Numbered from the stretch's first letter, positions 14,001 to 28,200 are shown. The stretch is 64,000 nt of DNA from Bactrocera neohumeralis (GCF_024586455.1 NC_065922.1:1984001-2048000), one strand, 5' to 3'. Numbers and translations: made by a program. Notes: generated from the letters alone by a model not told the origin.

Positions 14001-17000
14001 CTTTTGTGCGTTCTTTTGCTTTTGCGCTGCCACTATTATAGTGCGACTAGTTTTGCCTTTTCTCTTTTTTCTTTGCTGAGCATCACAGGGCTGCGTAGAA
14101 TAGTAAAGCTTTCACTTTCAACGATGTGGCACGCTGTGTTGCACTCGTCACGCATTAGACGCTTCGCTCGCCTCGCTCGCCTCGTTCACTGACTCTTCGT
14201 CGAGGGCAATGCAATGAATGGCGCTGTCTGGGAGCAGTCTACGTGCGCTTTTTCGTTTCGCAGAATTTCACCGGTAAAGTTATGAATGAAAGGGGTGCTT
14301 TGCTTGGCATGCTGCCTGCCACGTGGTGAGAAGTGAGCGAATATTACAATGAGATGTCGAGTGTGGATTGTAAAACGATTATTGCACCGGATCATATGTA
14401 GAGGTGCACCGCTGCCCGAGTTATTTTTTTTTAATGGCCTTACACCCATGCAAATTATATTTCTTTCGATGAATTGTTAAAAATTGTTTAACTCGGAATA
14501 GTTGAACTCATAAAAAGTTATTATCTACATACAAAGTGTATTCAATGTATGAAACTGTTTTAATATTAGAGCTCTCTCTGACCCAAATTACGCACCTGTC
14601 TAAAGTCTAATTCCATTGCTCAGATAAAAAAAAGAGGCCGAACAGTCTGGGGTCTCCCTGCTACGCACTCTATCACGCTTCCAAACACATTTGCAAAAAT
14701 GCGAAAAATTACGCGTTCACGAGACAGGCGAGCCCCTTTTTTGGCACGCACAGGCATACGCACTTCGGCCACACGCACGTCAACCGCGCTGCCTAGATAC
14801 ACACTCACACACACCATAACCAAATATTTATCTGCAAATACGCACATACGTTCAGATAAGGCCACAGGTAATACTATGGCGAAATTTCGTTTCTCTTGAG
14901 CCCGCCTAACCACTGCCTTACTATTTTGTCTATTTTGTCGCGCAACTATTTTCGCACAACCACGTCATCTCATATTCAATCACTACACACACACATGCAC
15001 ACGCACTCGCTCACATGTGCTCGTGCGCTCGCTTGCCCTACCCCACTCTGCCAACCCCATTACCCAGTGCCCCATTTAGTGATAGTGTAGTACGGAGAAT
15101 AGCTTGGCATCGGGCGAGCGAGTTTGTTTTATTTTGGGTCCGAACGCGTCACTACAACGAAACTAAAACGAAACAGCTGCAAACCACTACCACGATAAAG
15201 AAGCTTTTTCTCATTCTATGTGAGCAAAACTAAAATTTAACCTTGAAAATAGCAAACATCGAAATATACGAGCATTTGACGTGAAGTTGAGTGCAAACAG
15301 ACCGTCGCACACCAACAAACACACTCGCATGAGAGTGAAGACATTGTATGTACACGGTTTCTATGGATGTTCGTATGTGCGGTGCTATTTCTAGGTAGCT
15401 GGGCGACAATGGGATATGAGCGAACAAACAAGCGCCGTCAAACATCCAATAACAACACCAATGGCATAGAAACACAACAAGCAATAAATTTTGCCAGAAC
15501 ACAGTTGCCTTTGCACGAGTGCGGGTGTGTATAACGTCTATACTCCGCGCATGCCTTCCCTACAGCTTTTCGAGTATGGCAAAATGTTTGGAACTATTCT
15601 CGTAGATATTCAAATGTCTTTGTATGTGAGCATTTGCTGTACTGATTGGCGTCTATAAACTTCGCTGGTTCTTTGTTCTGCTGTTTGCATACGCAATGAG
15701 TCTACTCCCCAACAGCTAGATTGACGAATGATAAGCCAGTTACGATTTATAGTTACTATTTTCGAACAAAAGCCCTTAATTTTTAAATAGTGTTACAGCT
15801 CTGATTTTAGTTTAAAGCTCCAGTATTCCTCCACTCGTCAAAAGCAAAATATGTATACTTGATTGAATGGTAAGTTCTTTAAATTCTGTTTTCTCTGAAC
15901 TAAATTGGAGACAGATTGACGCAGTTTAGATCACTCAGCAGTTTGAGGTACTGACTGCGGCTTACAAATTATTCCTACAGATATTAATGCGAAAATAATT
16001 ACGAACTAAGCTTGAAATTACTATTCTATCGGCAGTTCTCTCGTTAAGTATCCAGATCTATCAGCTGTTCCCAATTGATGAAGATAAATCCATTACTTAA
16101 GGATTTCAATTACCTATTTTGTTCACGTTTCTGTTATTTTCGAAAAATTATTTTACACCCATATAATGTGTATATACGGAGGTAAACATATATAAATATA
16201 TTTATATGTATATAGATCATGAACTTATATAAAAATGGTATTTCTTAGTCAACGCAGATGTTTTAGTTCAATATGAAACAGTGGAACTCCGCGCCCGGTA
16301 CGCCCTCGCGCCCACTCCGCAAAACCCATCGATCCCTGCTTATTTTAACTCGAAGTATAACTCTTTTGACTGCAGAATTTTTCGTTGTACTTGTATAAAT
16401 TTTGTGTGTATGGCTATGAGTTTTTTCTTTGTTTTTGTTTGTTCTCGAATCACATGCAAAATGCTTTTCACTTCACTGCTACGGCAAATGCCGCACAGCA
16501 AACCATGTGTGTGTGTGTGTGAGAAACATTCTCAGCTGCGCGTTGTGTGAACTATGCGGAATAGCTGCAAGTGACTATTGTTGTTGTTGTTCAATTTTTA
16601 TTTCACTCGTTTTTTTGCATATAATGCCTTTTTGGCAAATTTTGGACAGTTCTCACACATGCAAGTGAAATAGTACCCGAACGCCACCGGTAAGAGGAGT
16701 AGCCATAGATATGACTGCCACTAATACACGCGCCTCATCCTTATATCCATGTACAAGCGCCGTGTGTGTGTGAGCCGCACACTGGCACGCATCGTGTGCG
16801 ATTTCACAGCGAAATGCAGAATTCTAACACACTGACCGACTAATCGAAAACATACACAACAACAAGCAGAACAAGCGGCTTTAGCCGAGCAAAATTAAAA
16901 TGCTGCATTAATATTAGGGAGAGCTCGGTTAGTAAAAGCCTAGAGCAAACGGGTATTGCTGCTGACGGTGCAGCGCGCGGGGTTCACTACGGCGGCGTCG

Positions 17001-19814
17001 AATACTAAGCAGCCAACAACACCCTCATGGCGGCGACGACGCGTATGTCTGCTGCGTCCAAATGCCATTGTTGTGCGTTTGCTGTGTGCTGTGTGCTGTG
17101 TGCTGCCGTGACTGGCGCGGCCGCGCGTTCTTGATGAGGCTTCGTTGCCGATCGGGACGCGCTCGAGCGCTCGAACTCTCGATTCCCAGAACCTCCTCCC
17201 GTCCGCGGCACCGCTGTGCATGTATTTTTTGGATAGTTTTTTGGCAATTGCCTAATGCGCTTTTAAAGTCGCTAGACGGGCCAGAAGTAGCAGCAAAAGC
17301 AGCAGCCGCACAAGCAACAGTTGAATTTTGTTGTCGCGCGTACTTTGTTGGTCACAATCGGTACGGTCGGTCGGTCGGTCGGTCGCTCGCTAGAACAATT
17401 CAACGCGTATCCCTGTTTGAAATCAAACAACTCTAGATAATTCTAAAACAATTGTGAAAACTTAGCAAACTCTAGCTTAAAGGAAACAAATCGCAAATTG
17501 CTTTCAAAAAAGTGAAATTACTATTGTGAATAGCAACTACGCATTCGTTTTGATGATTTCTCAAACTGAATAAGTGAATGATGGAACAAAAGTGAATAGT
17601 TCTGCATATTATTCTAAAAAAATATCAAAAAAGTTCTGAAGTTCTTTTTTATTAAACTATGCCTAGCGCATTTACGTATTTTCGACCTATGAAAACCAAG
17701 GGTATCTCTATGCCGCTCAGCAGTGCCTCGAATATCTGTGTATAGTTCGTGCTACTTTCGGTTCGGGCAGAAAATATGTTCTTTAACTTTATAAATGTAT
17801 TAAAATTCAAATTGAAAAACTACAAACACTACAATTCGGGTTCGGTAATTACAGTTAGTAGTCGCACTAATCGTCGGTCGCGTTATTAAGTGCTCGGTAG
17901 TGTGTTACCTTCAACCGTGCATCGGTTCGCCAAGATTGGCAGCCACCAATAAAGCTTCTACAGCTGTCAGGTAGGCAGAATTCTGCGAAGGATACACTGA
18001 ACCAGAAAACTAACTTTAATTTACATATATACAAATTCCAATTCAACGAAGCTTTCCATTGAAGCAATAATTTTCTTACATTTATTTTGATTTACTGAAA
18101 ACGTTTTGGATACTAAATGCAATAATAGAAATACTTAAGTCGAGTCAACACTTAAGTCCCTGATCAATCATGTAAACGAAAGTCTTTCGATTACATATTT
18201 GTGCGAATTAAACTTTCCGAAGCAACTTTTGCTGTGACAAATCCACCAACACAAGTGCAGCGCAGCAAAAAGGCAGGCATCGCATTCTTTGCGCTCAATT
18301 TTTGACGCAACGAAATATCAAGCGTTTTGTGCCAAACTGCGCGAGCAACCCATATCGTGCGCTCCCCCACTGCATTGCCATGCGCACTGGCTTGCGAATC
18401 GGCAAGCGCACAGCATTTGCTGCACTGCCAGCACACGTGAAGCGAGCGCTCAGCAAAACTACTCGCTCACTCGCAGATACAGAGCGCGTTCATGTACGAA
18501 TGTATCACATAGATACAAATAGCGATAGTTTTCGTTTTGCAAGAGCACTTCGAAGCGGCGACTGCAGAGCTTTTAGAAAGCTGCAGCAGCTTTATTGCTT
18601 TTGCTTGGTTATCAGACCGTATGTAGGGTTTTTTTGCTTACACTTTTTTCACTTTCAAACATATTGGTCGAGATTCTTGTGTGTGTACTGCATACCTACA
18701 TACATATGTACATACATACATACAAATGTACATATATGGTAAACAACTAATGCAAAACTTTATCTAAAACATAGCCGTATTTGAGAAATGGCTGTCGTTC
18801 GCGGCTTCTAAGATTGGAGAAAAGATTGGTCATCGCATTCTGAGAAATCTGTTGACTAGTTTTCATAAAACCCACAAACAGTCATCGCCGAAGAATAAGT
18901 GGAATAAAACTAAACACACTAGAACCCATATGCTGATAAATCGCTGGCGAAATTTGCAACCCAACAATTATTTATAGTGCTTGCCTGTATGTGTGCGTAT
19001 AAATAAATGCATGATATACTTATGTATGTATGTATGTGAAAGCTACAGCCTTTGCTGTGCAGCGATAAAATGTTGAATTTCAATAGAAATCAGAAAAATA
19101 TATGAATTTTTCGAAAATAAATCCGCATAAAACTTCAACGAAATGGCTGGCACTCGAGAGAACGCTCGGGATGCCAAGAGCAGCAGTGCTAACCTTGAGT
19201 GTCAATAACCTCACTGGCCAACGCAAATAAAACTTGTTTGTTATGCCCATTAAAAGTGAATTTTAATTTGATTTTCTACGCGGCGAATGCATTGTTTGTT
19301 TATCACTTTGGGCGTTTTATAATCTGCGGGTCTATTTAAAGCCACTTGACGTGCGACACTTGCACACGAAGCAGATGCGCTCGAAATAAATTTCTTCGAA
19401 CAAAAACAACTTCATACACCATCTAAATATGTAAACATTTTCCATATTCCGGAGAATCTATGTGCCAAAGATTAATTTTATAAACTTCGATTCGAAGCCG
19501 ATTCTGATTCTAGAGCCGAATACCGTCAAGTTGGTAATACATAAAGTTCTGTTATTCCGTAAACGAGTTGATGTTGTTGCCTAACATGCATTCTCTTATT
19601 TTAGCGAGGGTTCTTTTGTCACTTGCTTTCAAGATGGCTCAACTAGTGTTAAATGATGCGCCTCCTTTTGAGGCTTCTGGGCCGTGAAATTAATTTTTTC
19701 AGTAGATTCGCAATTTTTTTATGATTATTTTGAATATTTTACATTTTAACATACATTGGATATCTTTCACTGTGTTCATTTTACTAATTGTACTTCCGTC
19801 TTTTCTCTTTGCAG
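11026..19814. other. Non-coding DNA upstream of the first coding exon
   Basis: No supported coding exon is seen. GC-rich patches occur at 12061-12156, about 13.2-14.2 kb and 16.93-17.4 kb. The last ends in a short tandem run of GGTC units near 17366-17388. Microsatellites of the CATACATATGTA kind occur near 18697-18733. A pyrimidine-rich stretch ending TTTGCAG at 19808-19814 makes a good splice acceptor for the exon that carries the broad start codon, so at least the right-hand end of this stretch is probably intron. Confidence 0.55.
16930..17400. promoter_or_regulatory. GC-rich patch, possible promoter or enhancer
   Basis: This block is clearly richer in G, C and CG steps than its flanks. 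It has several GCGCG and CTCGAGCG motifs and a short GGTC tandem run near 17366-17388. Open frames on both strands are a by-product of the composition. In fly genomes such patches often mark promoters or enhancers. It lies about 3 kb upstream of the broad start codon. No TATA box and initiator pair could be fixed, so the call rests on composition and position. Confidence 0.25.
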
Positions 19815-20203
19815 TTTATTTAAATTTATGAAAAATATATCTACACAAATATAAACATAAAACGCAAATAGTCAAGTAAACTTCCCAAATAGTCAAACTT
19901 AAGGGAAAGTACAAGCAAACGCAAAACTTAGAGAAGACGGTTCTTAACAACCATAAAAACTACAACAACAACATAACATTACAATTATATCTACAACTAC
20001 AACTAAGAGAAAACAATTGCAATCAGTTGGAGAAAAATAATTAATTTCAAAATAATAGCAGTCACAGCAACAAGAATAACAACAACAGCATATCCATAAG
20101 AGTGAAAGCAAGTCTTTGGGGACGCTTTCAACAGCGCCAACGCAACACCCACACATACACGGACACGGAAACGGAAACGGACACAGTCAAGCCAGTCGCG
20201 AAG
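19815..20203 (+). other. br: Probable 5' untranslated leader of broad
   Basis: A strong acceptor (pyrimidine tract ending TTTGCAG at 19808-19814) suggests an exon beginning at 19815. The stretch to the start codon is rich in A and in CAA repeats. It contains one upstream ATG at 19828, which opens a frame of eight codons closed by TAA at 19852-19854. The short repeats around 20156-20185 (GGACACGGAAACGG units) add to the low-complexity character. The exon could extend further upstream if the acceptor is not used. Confidence 0.5.
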
Positions 20204-20389
20204 ATGGACGAAACACAGCATTTCTGTTTGCGCTGGAACAACTACCAAAGCAGCATAACGTCGGCGTTTGAGAACCTGCGCGATGACGAAGACTTCGTCG
20301 ATGTGACACTGGCGTGCGAGGGGCGCAGCATCAAAGCGCATCGCGTCGTCCTGTCGGCGTGCAGCCCATATTTTCGCGATTTACTCAAG
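20204..20389 (+). CDS. br: broad core exon 1: first half of BTB/POZ domain
   Basis: It encodes residues 1-62 and ends in phase 0 at a GTGAGT donor. The start is the ATG at 20204, with AAG before it and G after it, a good fly initiation context. The frame stays open upstream to 20102, but that stretch has no ATG and no likeness to Broad. The protein opens MDETQHFCLRWNNYQSSITS, the signature of the Tramtrack/Broad group of BTB domains. It continues through DVTLACEG and the IKAHRVVLSACSPYF helix, with the conserved Asp33 and Lys44-His46 region. I know the Drosophila Broad N-terminus well enough to see only a few substitutions. The BTB domain mediates dimerisation and cofactor contact and is shared by all isoforms. 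Confidence 0.97.
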
Positions 20390-20835
20390 GTGAGTGACAA
20401 TAATGACAAAAAATTTAGATACTTATAGGTTAAGAATTCCCACGAGATATGCTGTGGGTTATTTGATTTTATAAGCCGTTTGAGAGACGAAAATTTAATT
20501 TCTCTTAACATATTACATGATCTGCCACAATGGTATTTTTTTGATATCCATTGGGGCTCACCGTTTTAACTTTCTTATGATATTGCAAGAGACTACAACC
20601 CAAGGTCTAGTGCAAGGGCTATGTAGTGCGGTTTTTGAAATAAAACTTATGTTGTGAACCTCGGTGCTTAGGAACCAGCTTAATGTAGGTGGATTGTTAT
20701 GAAATCACCGCAATGGAAGCGCACCGAGCAGCAAATGCGTTCCAAAGGCGTCTTATATCACTTGAATAGGATCAGTCAAAAATAAAAATTATTCACTAAC
20801 TTCAATTGCTCCCTTCACAAATACAAAATACTCCT

Positions 20836-21173
20836 TATGCTATAATGACTCAATCTGAACAATCTTTTCGGGGATTGCTTCATCGCCCAAACAGTATTCG
20901 ATGCAAAGTTTCGTTAAAAGATCCCCTTAAATAAAAGGGTGTTCCATACCAGCTCTTTATTCTGATCGATCAGCTTGTACGACAGCTATATGCCACAGGG
21001 TCGTTCTGTCAAATGAGCAGCTTCTTGATAAGAAAAAGATCCGACCAAAATTTCAAATCGATATTTCAGAAACCGAAGGAATAGCTCGCCTATATACAGA
21101 CGGACAAGGCTAAGTCGACTTTATACGTTTCTTTTTGGCGTTTCAAACATCGTGGCATTGAACAGGGTATAAT
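20836..21173 (+). repeat. Decayed copy of a common fly dispersed repeat (3' part)
   Basis: Successive phrases match a repeat I remember from many tephritid and drosophilid introns and intergenic regions. They are: a GCTATATGCC-like phrase, an ATGAGCAGCTTCTTG phrase, a TTTCAAATCGATATTTCAG phrase, then TATATACAGACGGACAAGG, and near the end GAACAGGGTATAA. It is diverged by many substitutions and has no coding capacity. The family name is not known to me. The beginning of the same repeat type is seen separately near 61201. Confidence 0.6.
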
Positions 21174-24100
21174 CATATGAGTCTCCAATATACTATGTAT
21201 CTGTTCTTGTCAAGGATTAATACTATTCTCGGACAGGGCGTTCAGATGTGGCATAAAACTGAAAAGTCTAACGCACGGAAACTGAAGTGTGTTACTTTGT
21301 CTTAATATATTTGCTGGCATAGCTTTCTCACAGTCACCGATCGCCGTCGTCGGCTTCAACAAGCAATGACCAACTCACACACTCGTATATATTTTTTCGA
21401 GGACACTTCGCACATAAAGTACAAATTTTTATTAGTTAGGGCACATTCATACATATACTACATATATGGTATATATGTATATAACTATATATATATATAC
21501 ATATATATTTATATACATAAGTTGAGCAAACATCAGTGCGTTCATTTGCCATGCAAAGGCACTTGTAAAGGAGAACGTGTAAAGAAATCGAAATATTATA
21601 ATAAAGCAAAAGCGGCGATTGCACTACCTAATGACGGGGCCAAGTGGAGCGGTGAAAACGAATACAGAAGCAAAGGCAAAGTCGCACAATGTTCGCTCGT
21701 ATGTATTTGCCAAAGGCTGAGCAAACATAAGAAACAGAAAATCACACATAAGACAAACTTGCGAGGGGCAAGGGAAACGCATGTGTATATAAGTATAAAG
21801 CGTAAATTGCAATTTTTATCGTTTTATGAGTAGAAAATGCGATAAAATGTAGATGGAAGAAATATAGTGCGAAAATGCAAGGGCAGAATGCAAACTGGCT
21901 CACCCTGAATATCGCGAAGGAGAGGAAACACCTCAGCCGCTAGAGAGCAAATCGGTCGAAGATCAGTCGCACAAAAACGTTGGCGAAGAGGAAACAAGAA
22001 AAGCAAAGTTGGGAAGAATGTGAAGATAAAATGAAAGAAGGAGCAGAGAAGAAGATGCGGCTGCAGTGACAAACCCTTTCGCCTTCCCGACCCAACCCCT
22101 CACGGGAAGCTGAGGGGAAAAGCGCAGAGGATGCATAATTATATAGGCGGAGAGCCATTGAGTATGTGCTAAGGCAGATTGCGGGCTTCTGCTGCCTCTG
22201 CCATGACGATGTGACCTACTTATGTGCGATGTGGCAGCGCTACGCGGTTGCTGGGAGACAATGAAAGCACAGATCTGCACTAAGGTAATATGAGTATCTT
22301 CGGATTCGTATGTGTGCACACTGATGCATATAACCGTTAACTCCAGTGTGCTTGTTTATGTGTGTGTGTGGCACTTGTACGGCTACTTATTTGAAAGTGA
22401 CTCTAAACTCGGTGCAAGACAGGTAAAATGTTGACTTATTATGCACACAAGTCATTTGCAGATTTCAACAACAACTACAACAACAATGGGGACAATAAAA
22501 ATACAATTAAACAATTGCCACAACACGCAACTGTGGCACATGCAACAGTGAGGTACCAGCAGTCACACAAATCAAATAGACTGCATAAATGTTTGCTTGC
22601 TGCAACAACAAAAACGGGCAACCACAATAAAATGAAATTAGTCCGCAGTTTCAATTAAAATAACAAACTGCATATATCTGTGTTTGTAGCAAGTCACTTG
22701 AGTCCGTTGGGTGGTCTTCAAACTCGGTAAATACATACTCGTACAATCTGTCTACACAGTGCTTGCCACACCCAACGTGCAACGCCCAAATGCTTATGCG
22801 GCAGCCAAGTGAGCAATTCTGCATTTGAGTTGAATTTAGAGGCAACTAATGTGTTTGTGTGTGTGTGGAGTGAGCCATTTTGTCTGCAATGCACATGTGC
22901 GGCATGCAACCGCAATGTCGGAAATTCGCTAACGATTATTATTTGACGCTGATGGCAGCTCAGTGGCAAAAAGTTTCCGCTTTGTGTCATGTTGTACGGT
23001 TTCCAGTATGCACACACACGCACACATTCACTTGTATAGAATGCCAGCGTGGAATGCTTGTAGGTGCCACAGCCTAACCCTTTTGTTTGCCTCAAAGCCA
23101 CAATTGCGTGCACACTTCCGCAATCTATACTTGCAACAAACTGCAATCCCCGCTGACTCCGCTTCCGCCCCCGCCACAAGCAGCCAACTTGGTAGAGTTT
23201 AATGTCTCAATGCCGGCGAATATTCAAAATGCATTAGGCGAATCAAGCGCTCACTGTGGCGGATGTTAGTAGGCGGGGCGGCGGTGCGGCGTGACGTGGT
23301 TCTTGTTATTTCGCAAAGAGTTGCCGCAGTTGGTGGAAACGCAACTGGTAAATTCTTAGGCAAAACTCGCACTGAACCGTTCTTGTGCCAATCCCCTTGC
23401 GAACAACAAGAGACTCCAGCTCCCAGTGGGTGACCCCGAAAATAGCAACAAATTCTTTTGCACTGTAAAGCACTAACGCATACAACATACGCCGCCTCAG
23501 ATACTTCCGCAGTGGAGAGGTATTATGGGCAGAATGGGCGTAATAGAAATTATGCCGCATGCATCGGCATGGAGGTCCTCTACGCCACCAGCCATCAGCA
23601 CCGCAACCGCGGCAGTAATCACTATCATCAAACATTAGCTGGAAACCCCAAATAATAACAGTAATAATGAGCTCGCGAAATATTCGTCATGCCCACGGCC
23701 CATTAGCGATGGCGCAGTGCCACACTTTGCCTGCAAATGCCACCGAAAGACAAGAAAATCCCAGCAAACTTCTTTCAATACGCCACACACGCCAACTCCT
23801 CGCCTCACCTAGCCGCCATCCGCATATGTAAGTGTGTGTGTTGCGTTATAATAAACAAAGAAGAACCGACTAAATAAATTTAATAGTTAACAAAAAATGC
23901 AACGGTACAAAATACGACAACAAAGGCAACAGCAAGAGTGGGGCGTGGAGACTAGGGTAAAAGTGAGCTATGAAATAATGGCACAGCGATGCAAATTAAG
24001 TAGAGTCACTGCAAAAATTACACAAACGGCGACTAGAAATAAGGCGCAGCGGCGAGCGGCGGCGGCTTTGCCAAATCGTAAAACTTTGGCCTACAAGTGG

Positions 24101-25078
24101 CGAGTGCCGTAGGGCGAGGATCGCTGCACGGAAATTTCAAATTTTAAATATATTCGTTTTATTAATTAGGTTGCCATTAAAGTTTGCTTTGCGCACCAAC
24201 AACAACAACAACAAAAACCACTAAAACTTCGGCAACCAATAGGGCAGGCAAATTCGTACATACACACACACACACATAAACACTACTGTATGTGCATTTG
24301 CATGAAGAAAGCTTTTTGCTGAATATTTGAAAAAGGAAAATCGAAAACTATGCGGTTATGCGCTCACACACACACATGTACAATGTTAAAAGTTTTAGCA
24401 ACAAACAAATTCTGCGGCGAAAGGATATAACTAGCAAAGTGCTTGGCGAACCGGGGCGTGGCGGCAAGAGCGCTGGTAAGCGTACGAGGATCTGTCTTTG
24501 GCCATTTACCGTTTTGTCTAATGTGACGCAAGCACACACACACTCCCATACATACACATAAAGCAATAGCCGCATTCGACTCGCATGCAACTTATAATGA
24601 ATTGCTGAATTATTTTTATTTCATAAACACATAGATACTTTACATAAGCACCGATGCGTGTGCATGTGTGTGCGCACGTAAGCAAGTAATGTCTACTGGG
24701 CGGTGCTGAAAAGCGTCGTGATAAAGGGGCATAGCAATAAACAGAATTTTAAAAATGTTTGCAAAGAATTTAATAATGCAAAAGTTCGTCTGCAATAAAA
24801 GTGATTTAATGACTTCACGTACGGCTCTGAAGAAAAGGTCACAAACGTTGCTGCAATGCGTTCACATTCACATTCCCTACTTCATATTTGCATTATATTA
24901 GCGTAGCATTTGTATGCAAATTCGCTTGCAAAGTACTGGGTCTAATTAAATGAACTAGATTTAGCAAAATTATTGCCCTCGAATAAAACTTGCTTTCAAA
25001 ATATTTTTATATACGAGGGATAGCTTGTCTTTAGTATACCGGAAGAAAACAATAGGATAAATCGACGGAAGACGGCAT

Positions 25079-25213
25079 AATAACGTAACATAACATAACA
25101 TAACATAACATAACACAGCATAACATAACATAACATAACATAACATAACATACATAACATAACATAACATACATAACATAACATAACATGACACAACAGA
25201 ACATAATATAACA
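25079..25213. repeat. TAACA pentanucleotide tandem repeat
   Basis: About 27 copies of a five-base unit (TAACA or its rotation ACATA) run almost without interruption, with occasional extra TACA or CACAG units. It lies inside broad intron 1. Such arrays are length-polymorphic. Open frames reading repeated Cys-Tyr-Val-Met on the minus strand are artefacts of the repeat. Confidence 0.9.
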
Positions 25214-28200
25214 TTTACATAAACTCATGACTTAAACCTAAAATTATATATCTACATACATACATACATATTTACATTCGATTTTCTCACACGACTGGTG
25301 ACTGGTTCGCCTTTACTGTTATCATTTACCCTAAAGCTTGAAATTATAGAATATCACTCAAACAAATGTGGATTAATTTTAATTGCGAATCGCAGTTCAC
25401 CTCCAAGCGCCAAACTCGCTGTAACGGAACTTGTCACAATAAATCAATTTAAGTTGTATAATAACCGTAAAAGTAGTATATAAGTCACAATTGTCCAAAG
25501 TATCGCCAAGTTGACTATTCCGTTGCCAAGTTAATCATTGCCTTCAAATTAGATCTATGGCGGAACGATTGAATGCAGAAGAAACTCAAAGAAAGAACTA
25601 TACAAAGAAGCATGCACTAAATTGTTAAAAGTTTTGCATGTGCAAAATATAGCAACAGCACAACTGCTGATTAACAACTCGTCGAAAAGTCGAAAAAATG
25701 AAATAAATCAGCGCAAAAAAGTGTAGTCAATTGCAGTGTCAGCACTTAGGCCAGTGGCAGCCTGCCTACTTATGCAAAAATAGTGAAGCGAAGCAAAGTG
25801 AAGAACACACTTTTTCAAATAAGAGCGAACAAGTCATGACACTGCGCACATACACACACACTCATGCCACGGGGAATTGAAGGCACTACAATATGAGAAG
25901 GGACAACATTTAATTTGCTAAATAGCAAAATAAATGCACAACAATTGCAGTAGAAAAGAGGGGGAGGGCAGGGCGCACAAGATTACAGGGTAGTGGCTGT
26001 ATCTCGGACAATGGCAACAAAAGTAATGAACCCAGCCTTGGTAGGGAAAACTTTATTGGCACTAGAAGTGACAGCTTTTGCTGTTTTTGTATTTACTATA
26101 CGTTACCGTTATAAAAACAAACAAGCGACCAGAAACCTTTGCGCAATGGGGCGCTTTTCGTAGCAACGATTGTCCTCTGTGACTGTACTTAGAATCTAGT
26201 AAAGACGTACTCACTATTACAAAAATTTATATAGATATTCTGTTTAGTTGTCCTCTTGGAGTATGGTTGAGGAATATTTGGAAATAATCTCCTAATGCTG
26301 TTTTCATGTTGGATTTTCTCTCATTTTGTCCCACTGTCACATTGGTCCGCATCCAAATGACACCTCTGCCCAGCAGCACTGGGCGCTACAACATAACACG
26401 CTTTGCCGCCTGGCGACGAGTGGCATCGGGGGTTAGTGGCGTCGGATTCAAGTGGCTAGAAAGTGGCTAAAGTATCCACTCGGTGCATAAATATTTAATT
26501 AACTGCTGCATTATTTTAATTAGGTTTAAACTGCAATACGGCAGCGCTCAGCACTGGCGCACCCAGCGAATAGCGATAGGCCCAGGCAACGGACGCACTT
26601 GTAGTGCAGCAATTTGGCATAAAAGCATTTGAACTAAAGCTCTAAAATGCACAAATACGAAATTACACAAAACGGTACAAAAACAGGCGCCAAACAATGG
26701 CCGATGCACTAGTGGCACTTAAATAAGTCGCAAACACTCAGTCACACCCTGCAACAAAGTGACGGCTAACGGCAAAAGAAGCCAGAAAGTTAGTTGAATT
26801 CGTGTCGCTTCGTCCAGCGGCCCGCACACGTTTTGCGTTGTTTGTTTGAACATTTTTCATTTTATTTCTCGCCTCATTTTAACTACAAATCCGTGTAGTT
26901 CGCCAATCCAAACAAGCAAAACAAACTGAATTGTGAAGCGACACTCGGCCATATTTAATTCCATTATTTTTGGCTCGCCAAGACAGCTGGGTCGAGCTGT
27001 GCTCTGCGCTTGGTTAAATTTAACTTATTCCTAGATATGATTGCCCCTTTGTGGCCCCTAATAACATTATTGCGTACCGGATAGTCTGTAGGATCCAAAA
27101 CTCTGCGGCTATGTTAGACTGCAGTGCAAAACTGCGCATATTTCAAACGAACCTAGAACCCTTTCTTGCAATATTATTGGAGACCGGACGCTTGTAGAAG
27201 TTTCAATATTATTGCTGCTTTATAAATCCTATAATTTTTATACATCTGGTAACACTGCTATTCCATTGTAATTTGTGTGGCTTTTTATTATTTCGCTTCA
27301 TTATTTACTTAAAGTTACTTTTTATTATTTTCTGGTATTATATCAAGACAAATGCCATTTACACGCAAACATACACATGCACACTATATGTAACATGCGA
27401 GTATATATGTACATATGTGTGTGTATTCGTTTCCCAAAAAGCAATCTCGCTGCTGTCCCACTTTCTATAGATCATAAACGGTAATTTACAATCGCAAATA
27501 AATTCCAAAGGCCGAGATGTGCGCAAAACAATACAACAAAACACGGCACGGGCGCTTGAATGCACTTCACACGCATTCGTACGTCGCCTGCGTTGGTGTG
27601 CGTGCGCGTGTGCGCCTATTTACAAATATATACTAAGCCAGATTCGCAATCGACTGCTGTTGCGCTGACCTCATTTTCCCAAACTTGCAAGGCGGCGCGC
27701 ATCAACACAACAACATTACACTCTAAGAGCGTCTGTACCAGCACCCGGCCCCTTCACGCTCACACAGCGTTACCTCCTTGGCGATCGTGCCACAAATCAG
27801 TAAAAATAGATGCAATCCTTTGCAAGAAGTCCATTAAATAGCGAAACGCCGAGCAGAAATACAAATGCACAACGAAAAAGTCTCTATGTATGGGTGTGTG
27901 TGTGTGCTTAGTAAGCGCTAAAAAATAATACGAGCTGGTGGGGAGTGGTGGATAGGCGATAAACTGAAAAAGATGGGCGCATACTGATCGAAGCGGCAGA
28001 GCAACAAGATCGTCGCTGAGTTACTAGTGTCTGGTCGGGCAGGGCATTATCTCAGCCGTCGATTATGCGTTCGGTTAGTCGTTCGCCTTTGACAGCGCTC
28101 TGCTACTGCACATCTTCATTTACATACATACATGCATACATATGTCGGCACACACGCAGTGAAGCATCAGTTTTTGCCTTTATGCTTTCATTATTCGCTG

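Noticed and set aside
20102..20203. N-terminal extension of broad by 34 codons in frame with the start
   Set aside because: The open stretch has no ATG (it begins with GTG), is repetitive, and does not resemble Broad. The ATG at 20204 has good context and matches the known N-terminus.
21366..21833. 155-codon frame in intron 1
   Set aside because: A large part is a translated TATA/CATA microsatellite (repeated Tyr-Ile); the rest shows no family.
24970..25228. Three overlapping minus-strand frames rich in Cys-Tyr-Val-Met
   Set aside because: They are artefacts of the TAACA tandem repeat.
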